Source of the DNA: Bolinopsis microptera
Taxonomy: Eukaryota; Ctenophora; Tentaculata; Lobata; Bolinopsidae
Reading direction: 5' to 3'
DNA length: 64,000 nt
Assembly (NCBI RefSeq): GCF_026151205.1
Contig: NC_087079.1
Coordinates: forward strand, 6,358,169 to 6,422,168
Part shown: positions 30,801-40,226 of the stretch, piece after piece
How positions within the stretch are numbered: position 1 is the stretch's first letter
How the letters are laid out: every line of letters begins with the position of its first letter
Translations under genes and position numbers: made by a program
The notes under the pieces: model-generated
The model's database searches: none
Told to the model about the DNA's origin: nothing
The model's input: the letters and a program-made list of their open reading frames with translations, nothing else

Positions 30801-31865
30801 AAGACCTTCCGAAGTAACACAGAAACCTTCCGAAGTAACAATAAACCTTTTGAAGTAACAATAAACCTTCCGAAGAAATACAAAAACCTTCCGAAGTAAC
30901 ACAGAAACCTTTTGAAGTAACAATAAACCTTCCGAAGAAATACAAAAACCTTCCGAAGTAACACAGAAACCTTCCGAAGTAACAATAAACCTTTTGAAGT
31001 AACAATAAACCTTCCGAAGAAATACAAAAACCTTCCGAAGTAACACAGAAACCTTCCGAAGTAACAATAAACCTTTTGAAGTAACAATAAACCTTCCGAA
31101 GAAATACAAAAACCTTCCGAAGTAACACAGAAACCTTTTGAAGTAACAATAAACCTTCCGAAGAAATACAAAAACCTTCCGAAGTAACACAGAAACCTTC
31201 CGAAGTAACAATAAACCTTTTGAAGTAACAATAAACCTTTTGAAGTAACACAGAAACCTTCCGAAGTAACACAAAACCTTCCGAAGTAACAATAAACCTT
31301 TTGAAGTAACACAGAAACCTTCCGAAGTAACACAAAACCTTCCGAAGTAACAATAAACCTTTTGAAGTAACAATAAACCTTCCGAAGAAATACAAAGACC
31401 TTCCGAAGTAACACAGAAACCTTCCGAAGAAACAATAAACCTTTTGAAGTAACAATAAACCTTCCGAAGAAATACAAAAACCTTCCGAAGTAACACAGAA
31501 ACCTTTTGAAGTAACAATAAACCTTCCGAAGAAATACAAAAACCTTCCGAAGTAACACAGAAACCTTCCGAAGTAACAATAAACCTTTTGAAGTAACAAT
31601 AAACCTTCCGAAGAAATACAAAAACCTTCCGAAGTAACACAGAAACCTTCCGAAGTAACAATAAACCTTTTGAAGTAACAATAAACCTTTTGAAGTAACA
31701 ATAAACCTTCCGAAGAAATACAAAAACCTTCCGAAGTAACACAGAAACCTTCCGAAGTAACACAAAACCTTCCGAAGTAACACAGAAACCTTCCGAAGTA
31801 ACAATAAACCTTTTGAAGTAACAATAAGCCTTCCGAAGAAATACAAAAACCTTCCGAAGTAACAC
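27876..31865. repeat. 4-kb satellite of ~20-bp units with higher-order structure
   Basis: About 190 units based on AACCTTCCGAAGTAACACAG. The variants are CAAAGTAAC, TTTTGAAGTAAC, an AATAA ending in place of CACAG, and GAAATACAAA. Variants follow an ordered arrangement rather than a random one: the stretch with AAATACAAAGACC near 30795 recurs about 595 bp later near 31389 with the same neighbours, and an ACTTCCGAAGTTACAC variant recurs at 28290, 28978, 29348 and 29594. The unit has no stop codon in any minus-strand frame, so very long frames are expected by chance and are not genes. Confidence 0.95.
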
Positions 31866-31989
31866 TGACAAAATATCACCCCAAATAAAGAAGTATACCA
31901 CGTGAAACACGTAATTGGTACCACGTGGAAACAAACCTTCCGAAGTAACACAAAACCTTCTAAAGTAACACAAAACCTTCCGAAGTAAC

Positions 31990-32030
31990 ACAAAACGGCA
32001 AAACCTTCCGAAGTAACAGGTTTTGCCGTT
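31990..32030. repeat. Hairpin at the satellite orientation switch
   Basis: AAAACGGCAAAACC, a spacer TTCCGAAGTAACA, then GGTTTTGCCGTTTT. Left of it the satellite reads AACCTTCCGAAG; right of it the same unit reads inverted as CTTCGGAAGGTT. Confidence 0.9.
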
Positions 32031-32400
32031 TTGTGTTACTTTGGAAGGTTTTATGTTACTTCGGAAGGTTTTGTGTTACTTCGGAAGGTTTTGTGTTACT
32101 TCGGAAGGTTTTGTGTTACTTTGGAAGGTTTTCTGTTACTTCGGAAGGTTTTGTGTCATTTCGGAAGGTTTTGTGTTACTTCGGAAGGTTTTGTGTTACT
32201 TTGGAAGGTTTTGTGTTACGTCGGAAGGTTTTGTCGTTTTGTGTTACTTCAGAATGTTTTATATTACTTCGGAAGGTTTTGTGTTATTTTGGAAGGTTTT
32301 GTGTTACTTCGGAAGGTTTTGCTGTTTTGTGTTTCTTCGGAAGGATTTATGTTACACAAAACGGCAAAACCTTCCGAAGTAACACAAAACCTTCTGAAAT
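32025..32400. repeat. Inverted arm of the satellite
   Basis: About 17 units of TGTTACTTCGGAAGGTTTTG in the opposite orientation to the main array. It returns to the original orientation at about 32355-32395 through another ACACAAAACGGCAAAACC block. Confidence 0.9.
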
Positions 32401-32407
32401 ATTATTT

Positions 32408-32576
32408 CGGGTTAGGGTTAGGGTTATGGTTAGGGTTAAAGTTAGGGTTAGGGTTAGGGTTAGGGTTAGGGTTAGGGTTAGGGTTAGGGTTAGGGTTAGG
32501 GTTAGGGTTAGGGTTAGGGTTAGGGTTAGGGTTAGGGTTAGGGTTAGGGTTAGGGTTAGGGTTAGGGTTAGGGTTA
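32408..32576. repeat. Interstitial telomeric array (TTAGGG)n
   Basis: About 27 copies of GGGTTA, nearly pure apart from two variants in the first 40 bases (GGGTTAT, GGGTTAAAG). The (VR)n, (LG)n and (PN)n translations are artefacts. Confidence 0.97.
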
Positions 32577-32577
32577 A

Positions 32578-32915
32578 AAAACATGTTTCCTATCAAATGT
32601 TACAGCCGGTTGAAAATTGCCGTGTCATTTTAATAGATAGAAATCCCCTTAATATAAACTCTTTTGGTAAATTGACCAATCATCTTCAAATTTAGTGTCT
32701 GCATCTGATACAACTCCTTCGTCCAATCGTAATGTTGTTGACTAAAGTGAAAAATACCATTCCGATCAAAAGATATGACCATTTTAAGATCAAGGTAATG
32801 GTAGAGAGGATTCCGTAACAATGTTACTTTGGAAGGTCCTACACGTGGTATAAATTCCTAAAAAAGGGCTATAATCACGCGATAAACCACAAAGACAGAC
32901 CTTCCAAAGTAACAC
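32578..32915. repeat. Direct flank repeat, copy 2
   Basis: Second copy of the ~340-bp flank described at 27538-27875. It again sits directly after TTAGGG repeats and ends in ACCTTCCAAAGTAACACAG, a single satellite unit, before changing to the GGGTCA array. Confidence 0.9.
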
Positions 32916-32924
32916 AGAAACCTG

Positions 32925-33152
32925 TCAAGGTCAGGGTCAGGGTCAGGGTCAGCTGGTCCTGGGTCAGGGTCAGGGTCAGGGTCCTGGGTCCTGGGTCCTG
33001 GGTCAGGGTCCTGGGTCAGGGTCAGGGTCAGGGTCAGGGTCAGGGTCAGGGTCAGGGTCAGGGTCAGGGTCAGGGTCAGGGTCAGGGTCAGGGTCAGGGT
33101 CAGGGTCAGGGTCAGGGTCAGGGTCAGGGTCAGGGTCAGGGTCAGGGTCAGG
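32925..33152. repeat. GGGTCA hexamer array
   Basis: About 35 copies of CAGGGT, with GGGTCCTGGGTCC interruptions in the first third. It differs from the telomeric unit by one base (GGGTTA to GGGTCA). Confidence 0.95.
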
Positions 33153-33177
33153 GTTAATTGTATTAAGTTATATTGCA

Positions 33178-33262
33178 TTGTCGGGGGGTCAATTGTCGGG
33201 GGGTCAATTATCGGGGGTCAATTGTCGGGGGGTCAATTGTCGGGGGGTCAATTGTCACCCAC
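33178..33262. repeat. TCGGGGGGTCAATTG minisatellite
   Basis: Five tandem copies of a 15-16-bp unit, directly after the hexamer array and a TTAATTGTATTAAG spacer. Confidence 0.9.
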
Positions 33263-34164
33263 CCAATTATAGCTTTGCTTAACTTTAAGGATAAACGTTT
33301 TGTAACTTGACATGTGATTGTTCCATACCACAACATTTAACTTTTAGACTAAACTCTAAAGTTCAAATATATAATGTTACGACAGTGGTACAGGTATTTC
33401 CAAAAGTCGCCAGACCTTGTTTTTTTGAAGCCTCGGTAAGTTTATGCCATTGCTTTATCCCAAACACTTTTTAAAATCGGTATTTTTGCTCATTATAATA
33501 CTGTACACTTATAGTCCCCCTGGCTCTATATCGCAGTTTTTGTGATGAAAAACTGAGCGCAAAATAGCCGCGTCATATTATATTTATAGGGGTACCGCGT
33601 TATAGGGGTACCGCGTTATCTACTGGGCGGCGCTCAGCCTGTCATTCCGCCGAATCTCTATTCATCATACGTTCATACTTATAGAAAGGGAATATTGTAC
33701 TGACAAATAAATTACAACAATGTTAATTTCATCACCAATCTGTGATAAACAATATGAATGTTCATATTACATACAAAATCATTTAGTTTTACCCTATACC
33801 GTATATTGATAAAAACTTGAAAATCATGCAATTTACTAATATAGTCACATATTTAACATATATATAATACCGGTAAAACATAATATCATATACCTAAATA
33901 ATAGTGTCAGGCTTACAGTTTACCACTTTGACGGAAAGGCTCAAGATTGGTATACATCAACTCATGGTAGCTTCAAAAATAAAACATAACTATTAAATAA
34001 CCTAAGATGTCCGTAGAATACTGAGGTAGAATACTTGACGTGAACGTTCACAAAGTTTTACCGATCGGGGGCCACTACCCGACCAACAACTGAGTGGACC
34101 GCAGGAACGATGTCTGAACCGTCCACTAATTTTGTGGTCTCGTGTAGTGAGTAGTGACACGTGT
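33263..34164. other. 3' flank of glutamine synthetase
   Basis: AT-rich DNA, presumably including the 3' UTR of the minus-strand synthetase. It contains GGGGTACCGCGTTATA twice in tandem (33590-33620) and one copy of a dispersed CGCTCAGCCTGTCATTCCGCC repeat (33620-33653). No gene is recognised. Confidence 0.5.
33620..33653. repeat. Dispersed ~34-bp repeat, copy 1
   Basis: TACTGGGCGGCGCTCAGCCT followed by GTCATTCCGCC. It matches 44422-44453 with one difference in the core, in the same orientation, each followed within 40 bases by a CTTATA-containing stretch. Confidence 0.7.
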
Positions 34165-37100
34165 CTACTGACATATACTCTTGATGATTATGGAGGTCAC
34201 GGCGTACGGGTCACAGTTGCTGGATGGACGACGGTCCTGGGGGAAACATGGTAATTAGTTAATTAATTAGTTAATTACAATTAATTAGTTAATTATAATA
34301 AATTAGTTAATTATAATTAATTAGTTAATTATAATAAATTAGTTAATTATAATTAATTAGTTAATTACAATTAATTATTCAATTATCTTTCGTGCTCATT
34401 AAAGGACTAAATTATGTTTATCTTGATACATGTTTCGTATCCCAATATCAGAGATAATATAATTTTTCCGCCTTCGGCGGCGCGCGCTTCGCGCGCGAAA
34501 AGTGGCATGCAACGTATGTCAATGTTTATCACACTTTTAAATGCAATGAAAACATAATCGACCGTATTCAGCATCACGATGGAATACTTCTCCATGGTAT
34601 AGAAAAGCAGTTAAAAGTTATAGAAAGTGATTTGACATGTACCTCGAAGTAACCGTAACCGTCCTTTTCACACTGCCTTGGTATCCTAATACTGCACCCT
34701 CGGTTGGCTACTCCGTAGCTGAAGTCATGAATGCTGAAAATAAGAGGTGGTTAGTTTGTTGTGGTTAGTTTGTTGTGGTTACTTTTTTGTGGTTACTTTG
34801 TTGTGGTTAGTTGGTTGTGGTTAGTTGATTGTGGTTAGTTTGTTGTGGTTAGATGGTTGTGGTTAGTTTGTTGTGGTTAGTTTGTTGTGGTTAGTTGGTT
34901 GTGGTTAGTTTGTTGTAGTTAGTTGGTTGTGGTTAGTTTGTTGTGGTTAGCTTGTTGTGGTTAGTTTGTTGTGGTTAGCTTGTTGTGGTTAGTTTGTTGT
35001 GGTTAGTTTGTTGTGGTTAGTTTGTTGTGGTTAGCTTGTCGTGGTTAGTTTAATGTGGTTAGATTGTTGTGGTTAGTTTGTTGTGGTTAGTTTGTTGTGG
35101 TTAGTTTGTTGTGGTTAGTTTGTTGTGGTTAGTTTGTTGTGGTTAGTTTGTTAGTTGGTTGTGGTTACTGGTTAGTTTGTTGTGGTTAGTTTGTTGTGGT
35201 TAGTTTGTTGTGGTTAGTTGGTTGTGGTTAGTTTGTTGTGGTTAGTTTGTTGTGGTTAGTTTGTTAGTTGGTTGTGGTTACTGGTTAGTTGATTGTGGTT
35301 AGTTGGTTGTGGTTAGTTGATTGTGGTTAGTTTGTTGTGGTTAGCTTGTTGTGGTTAGTTTAATGTGGTTAGAATGTTGTGATTAGTTTGTTGTGGTTAG
35401 TTTGTTGTGGTTAGCTTGTTGTGGTTAGCTTGTTGTGGTTAGCTTGTTGTGGTTAGTTTGTTGTGGTTAGTTTGTTGTGGTTAGTTTGTTGTGGTTAGTT
35501 TGTTGTGGTTAGTTTGTTGTGGTTAGTTTGTTGTGGTTAGTTTGTTGTGGTTAGTTTGTTGTGGTTAGTTTGTTGTGGTTAGTTTGTTAGTTGGTTGTGG
35601 TTATTGGTTAGTTTGTTGTGGTTAGTTGGTTGTGGTTAGTTGGTTGTGGTTAGTTGGTTGTGGTTAGCTTGTTGTGGTTAGCTTGTTGTGGTTAGTTTGT
35701 TGTGGTTAGTTTGTTGTGGTTAGTTTGTTGTGGTTAGTTTGTTGTGGTTAGTTTGTTAGTTGGTTGTGGTTACTGGTTAGTTTGTTGTGGTTAGTATGTT
35801 GTGGTTAGTTGGTTGTGGTTAGTTGGTTGTGGTTAGTTTGTTGTGGTTAGTTGGTTGTGGTTAGTTGGTTGTGGTTAGTTTGTTGTGGTTAGTTTGTTGT
35901 AGTGAGGACGACATTCGACTGGTAAGGTATTTGCTCGCAAATACTAAACTGAAGATCAAAGTGAACTCAACAATATCGGGAGAGTTTATTGTCACGATTG
36001 GAGCTTTTCAAGGCGACAGTTTGTCTGGAAACTTGTTCACTCTATATCTGGCAGCAGCACTTTACCACCTGCGTGCTGTTATGTCCTATCTAAGACCTAA
36101 CCCTCCCATAGCTGAGAATCTGCTACCCCTCGAGTGGGAGTACGCAGATGATGTTGATTTTACTGATGAGGATAAAAGCAATTTGGAGTCTTTGTTGCCA
36201 ATATGTAAAGAGATATTGGAAGAGTGGAATCTTTTTGTCAATGAGTCAAAAACCGAGTTCACCCACTTCTATCTGGCCGGCAAGAACGAGGTTGATAACA
36301 AAGGAGAGACACTCAGAGGTAGAGAACCTTGGAGGTCATCTATCTCTTTAGGCTCTAAGTTGTGTAGCATCGAAGATGTCAAGAGACGATGTATACTTGC
36401 TAACATTGCTTTTCAGAACTACAAAAATGTCTGGGAACAAGGTAGACGAATACCCTTGAAGATTCGACTCAAGATATATGAAGCACAAGTTGTTTCAATA
36501 CTGATGTATAATTGCAACAGTTGTGCAACATCTAAACAACTCCTTCAGAAACTTGATGTCTGCCACAGGAATCATATCCGTACGATCATCGGCATGACCT
36601 ACCCTAATGTCATACGAAATGTGACTCTATACAAACGCTGCGAAGTTGTTCCACTAAGTGAGCGTGTTGCTCGTGCACGGTGGAGAATGCTCGGTCACAT
36701 CCTCCGCAGTGATAATAACTCACCTGCCCAGCTTGCCTTACATTTTGCTGTAGAGAGTCAGAGTTTGATGAGAGGTAGTGTCGGACGACACCAGTCAAAC
36801 TTGTTAAAAACTATTTTGAACGATTTAAGTGACAGAAACTTTAGACTTCTAAATACAGACGATTTATACCATTTAAGACTTTTTGCAACAGATAGAAAAG
36901 CATGGAGAGAGTTAAGCATGATTTAGTTTATTCTGTGTTATTTTTCTCTTGGTGACTTATCAGGTCATCAAGATGTTCTTTATGTTCTATTTTTGATTTG
37001 AATAAAGTTATATAATATAATAATAATAATAGTTTGTTGTGGTTAGTTTGTTGTGGTTAGTTGGTTGTGGTTAGCTTGTTATGGTTAGCTTGTTGTGGTT

Positions 37101-40100
37101 AGTTTGTTGTGGTTAGTTTGTTGTGGTTAGTTTGTTGTGGTTAGTTTGTTGTGGTTAGCTTGTTGTGGTTAGTTTGTTGTGGCTAGTTTGTTGTGGTTAG
37201 TTGGTTGTGGTTACTGGTTAGTTTGTTGTGGTTAGTATGTTGTGCTTAGTTTGTTGTGGTTAGTTTGTTGTGGCAATGGCAGTCTGTCAGATATGCTGTA
37301 TAAGGTACGTAAGTGATTTACTACTAGCCTGGCTAGTAGTAAATCATTAGTCAATAACTAGCCAGCATGCTATAATTGATAAAGTATAATTAGTCAAATT
37401 ACAATTTGTGAATCTGGATGGCGAAAGTATCCAGATATAATTCAACCCCGTTTAGAACGATATCATATTATTTATCGAGGTCATTCAAAGCCTGATGCCT
37501 TCTGTACAATACTTCAAATGTATGATAAGTTTTGAAACTAAAGTTGAACAGGTACCTGGCTGTTTCATGAAGTCCAGTGAGTCTCCTGGCGTTATCCTTT
37601 CCGTTGGTTGGATCGTACTCACGGATGTGCTCGTCATGTTTCGTGCTCATCTTCTCGATTGCTTTCACGATGTGCTCCATTCCTCCTTCTTCTCTCATCG
37701 CTTTCGTGCTGAGTTAAGAAAAAGAGTTAGATTTGCATTATAAAGTTACAAAAAAGTTTGACAATAACTTTTTAATAGTCCTGGAAAATAACCTTGCAAG
37801 TTGCAAACAATCGCGTCGAAATAGAGGACACGCTTTTAATGAGTAATTAATATAACTAATGACAGTATAAACTCAAATTGATGCATTAACCTTTGAAACT
37901 ATACCTGATGTTAGTATGGCATCCAGCGCCATTCCAATCTCCATCAATAGGTTTGGGGTCGAAACTGATGACCACGTCGAACTCCTCAGCTACTCTGCAC
38001 AGGATGTACCTGGAAACCCAGAGGTGGTCTCCCATGTCTATACCCTCACATGGTCCAACCTGGTATTCCCACTGAGAAGACACATCATTAATTATCAGTG
38101 ACCATGTTCTTAAAAATAGCTTATATCAAGTAATCATCGAGCAGGTAGATTCGGGGAGTATTGAGTAGGTCATGGAAAACGTCTAAACTAATACTCAGCA
38201 AAACTTGAAAGTAAACTTTCGTGTGTGTTTATAAGGCTTTAAATTATTCGTTTCACCGTAATTGTGGATCTGTAAATACAAACTGACATACCTGGGAGGG
38301 CATGACCTCTGCGTTGGTTCCAGCAATCTTAACACCAGCGTACATGCAGGCTCTGTAATGAGCCTCTACAATCTTCCTGCCTTGAACTCTATCCGCACCA
38401 ACTCCGCAATAGTAGGGTCCCTGGGTGTTTTTAGTTTAATGTGTGTGGAAATGAATGAAAATACCGCTTTTAGATTTAAAACAATTATGAAAAGCTATCA
38501 AAGGCAAAAAAACAAAAGACTTTCAATTTTAAATTAACCGTTAATTAGATTACCATACCTGGGGTCCTGGATATCCGTTCGTGGGCCATCCGTAGGGATG
38601 CTTGCCAGTGTGATCAAACATGGTATATTCCTGCTCAATTCCGAACCTAAAGGAGAAATCATCGTTCAACATAATAATGCAAAAAACTAATACACTATCA
38701 ATACAAGGAGAATTTTGAAACATTTATCTCATTAAAATGAAAAAAACAGTCAACTTTTCTCTTACCAAGGTATTTCGTCAGCGAATTCGTCCATGAGTTT
38801 CTTACATTCTTCTCTCTTGTTGGTTGGGTGGGGAGTTCCATCAGGAGCGTAGCACTCACACATCACCAGAATATTGTCACCTCTTCTAAAGGGATCTCTA
38901 GAATAAACAGTAGGTTAGATTACATGTACTGATGATCAATATTTATTATTTATCTTCTGTGGTCCGAAGATGGAATTATAATCAACTGAAGAAAGCTTAC
39001 AGCAAGTTATCTGAATCTCTAGGACTTGATGACCAGAAGGAACTTAAATATACTTAGAATTCATTCTAGATCGTCGTGACGGAGAATCATATAGGATAAA
39101 AACAACAACAGATATTATGTCACCGTCGGCCACATGGGAATACAACATGTTTGTAGATAAGTTCCAGAAGTTTCCATTTCTTCTTTCGCATCAGACGAAG
39201 AATCAAAGCTTGTATTGTGTGGCTAATAGATCTAGTTGCTAAAAGGGTTAATACCTCTTCTGAGGGTATGCTGCCAAGCTATAACTCGCTGTAGTACCGA
39301 TGATCGAGGTAATAACTCTTTAGCCTTTCTGGCTCGATGTTATGTCGGAGTCCGATAGATAAAACTTACCTTCAACATAAAAGAGAGAGGATATGAGAGT
39401 TCCCTTGCAGAACTTTAGGATTTGCTCCAGTTACGTGTGAGGATAGCAGATATTATAGGATTCCTACAAGATGGTTAACGAATGTCCAGACCGAACTCAA
39501 ATTTGACATGCTGTCAACCCCAAAATGAATTTCACAAGATATTTATTCGTTGACAACATACCTGTAAATGGTTCGTTTTTCTTCAGATTTGATCTTCGCT
39601 AGAGTTCATCCCCAGCCCGAACACAGAACCCAGATATCAAACAGAGGAAAAATGACAGACATGATACGTTTGCTCAAAATGGTATAAACTCAGCCCTCGC
39701 CCTATTTTCCGACCAAAATTAACCCACCACCATCCTGTCCACAAGGCAAAAAATGTGTTAATTTTTGTGACTCGACCAAACTCACTTGAAAATACTGACG
39801 GGTTTGATGTAGATGTCACTGTTTCGTCCGGTACTCTGGTTTGTGCTGCTGCCGTCAAAGTTCCATTCAGGTAATTGGTCTATTGAGGTGATTGGTCCGT
39901 CCATCGTCTTTGTTTTACCTCTGCAGATATCAGATTGTAATTATATATAGGTCAAATGAACGAGGAGTAGTCACGTGTTAAATCAAACTTTATTCACCTT
40001 CACCCACGTTTAATGTTTATGTACGACCAATACAAATAAAAAGCATCGTTTTCTTGTGAACCTGTTGGGAAACTGTACGGAAAATTGAAAAAATGTTCGG

Positions 40101-40226
40101 GTATCTGACAACCGTAGCGAAAAAAACTTCATCTAACCTGAAATTCTGTCCAGATCCATCAATCCAGATGTAGTAAGCCTGTACCTTTCCATTTTGATCG
40201 AGGTCCATGAACTGGTTTGAAGCCAT
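34165..40226 (-). CDS. GLUL: Glutamine synthetase, nine exons, complete
   Basis: Exons in transcript order: 40226-40138, 39920-39786, 38897-38766, 38646-38559, 38420-38292, 38071-37905, 37708-37556, 34733-34643, 34236-34165. All are GT-AG and in phase, giving 351 residues (animal enzymes ~373). Landmarks in order: [35 protein letters not shown] (catalytic Glu pair), [57 protein letters not shown] (ammonium and ATP side), [33 protein letters not shown] and [14 protein letters not shown]. It joins ammonia to glutamate using ATP, normally in a cytosolic decamer. All active-site motifs look intact. The start ATG 40226 gives [14 protein letters not shown], typical in length for the family. The carboxy terminus (IIKSICQ) is shorter than in vertebrates. 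The intron 34734-37555 is expanded by a minisatellite and a LINE. Confidence 0.97.
34257..34382. repeat. TTAATTAG-type AT minisatellite
   Basis: Tandem TTAATTAGTTAATTATAATA units in the last intron of glutamine synthetase. Confidence 0.85.
34468..34500. repeat. GC-rich double hairpin, second locus
   Basis: CCGCC-TTC-GGCGG is followed directly by CGCGCGC-TTC-GCGCGCG and AAA. Same design as 16094-16155: two GC hairpins with TTC or TTG loops ending in a GAAA. It lies in the glutamine synthetase intron. Confidence 0.8.
34746..35902. repeat. 15-bp minisatellite (GTTAGTTTGTTGTGG), left part
   Basis: About 75 units of GTTAGTTTGTTGTGG with GTTGGTTGTGG and GCTTGTTGTGG variants, inside the glutamine synthetase intron. 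A composite with GTTAGTTGGTTGTGGTTACTG recurs near 35150, 35265, 35588 and 35757, pointing to higher-order duplication. Confidence 0.95.
35903..37030 (+). mobile_element. 5'-truncated LINE inserted in the minisatellite
   Basis: An open frame continues from the array to TAG at 36924-36926 (about 340 element codons). It encodes the RT palm motif B ([20 protein letters not shown]), motif C (WEYADDVDF, catalytic DD), a thumb with KTEFTHFYL, and the carboxy-terminal block [31 protein letters not shown] short 3' UTR ends GAATAAAGTTATATAATA plus (TAA)n. Both sides are the same 15-bp repeat, as expected for target-primed insertion into an existing array. The endonuclease and fingers are missing. The frame is undisrupted, so the insertion looks young. 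Confidence 0.9.
37031..37275. repeat. 15-bp minisatellite, right part
   Basis: About 16 further units of GTTAGTTTGTTGTGG continue after the LINE tail, ending at about 37275. Confidence 0.93.
38930..39600. other. Intron 2 of glutamine synthetase, nothing recognised
   Basis: The 888-base intron 38898-39785 is the second longest in the gene. Its sequence is mixed and holds no ORF with a recognisable domain; it may be old transposon DNA. Confidence 0.35.

Noticed and set aside
27876-31865. CRISPR array
   Set aside because: Units are contiguous with no unique spacers, variants are point changes of one unit, and the context is animal DNA.
27666-31993. Very long open frames (up to 1387 codons) on the minus strand
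   Set aside because: The satellite unit has no stop codon in any minus-strand frame, so length carries no information. All three frames are open at once and the translation is pure repeat.
32402-33178. (PN)n, (VR)n and (LT)n proteins
   Set aside because: Translations of telomeric and GGGTCA hexamers.
37468-37555. Read-through carboxy terminus [20 protein letters not shown] of the synthetase ORF
   Set aside because: This is intron read past the donor at 37555. The true continuation ([13 protein letters not shown]) is found at 34643-34733.
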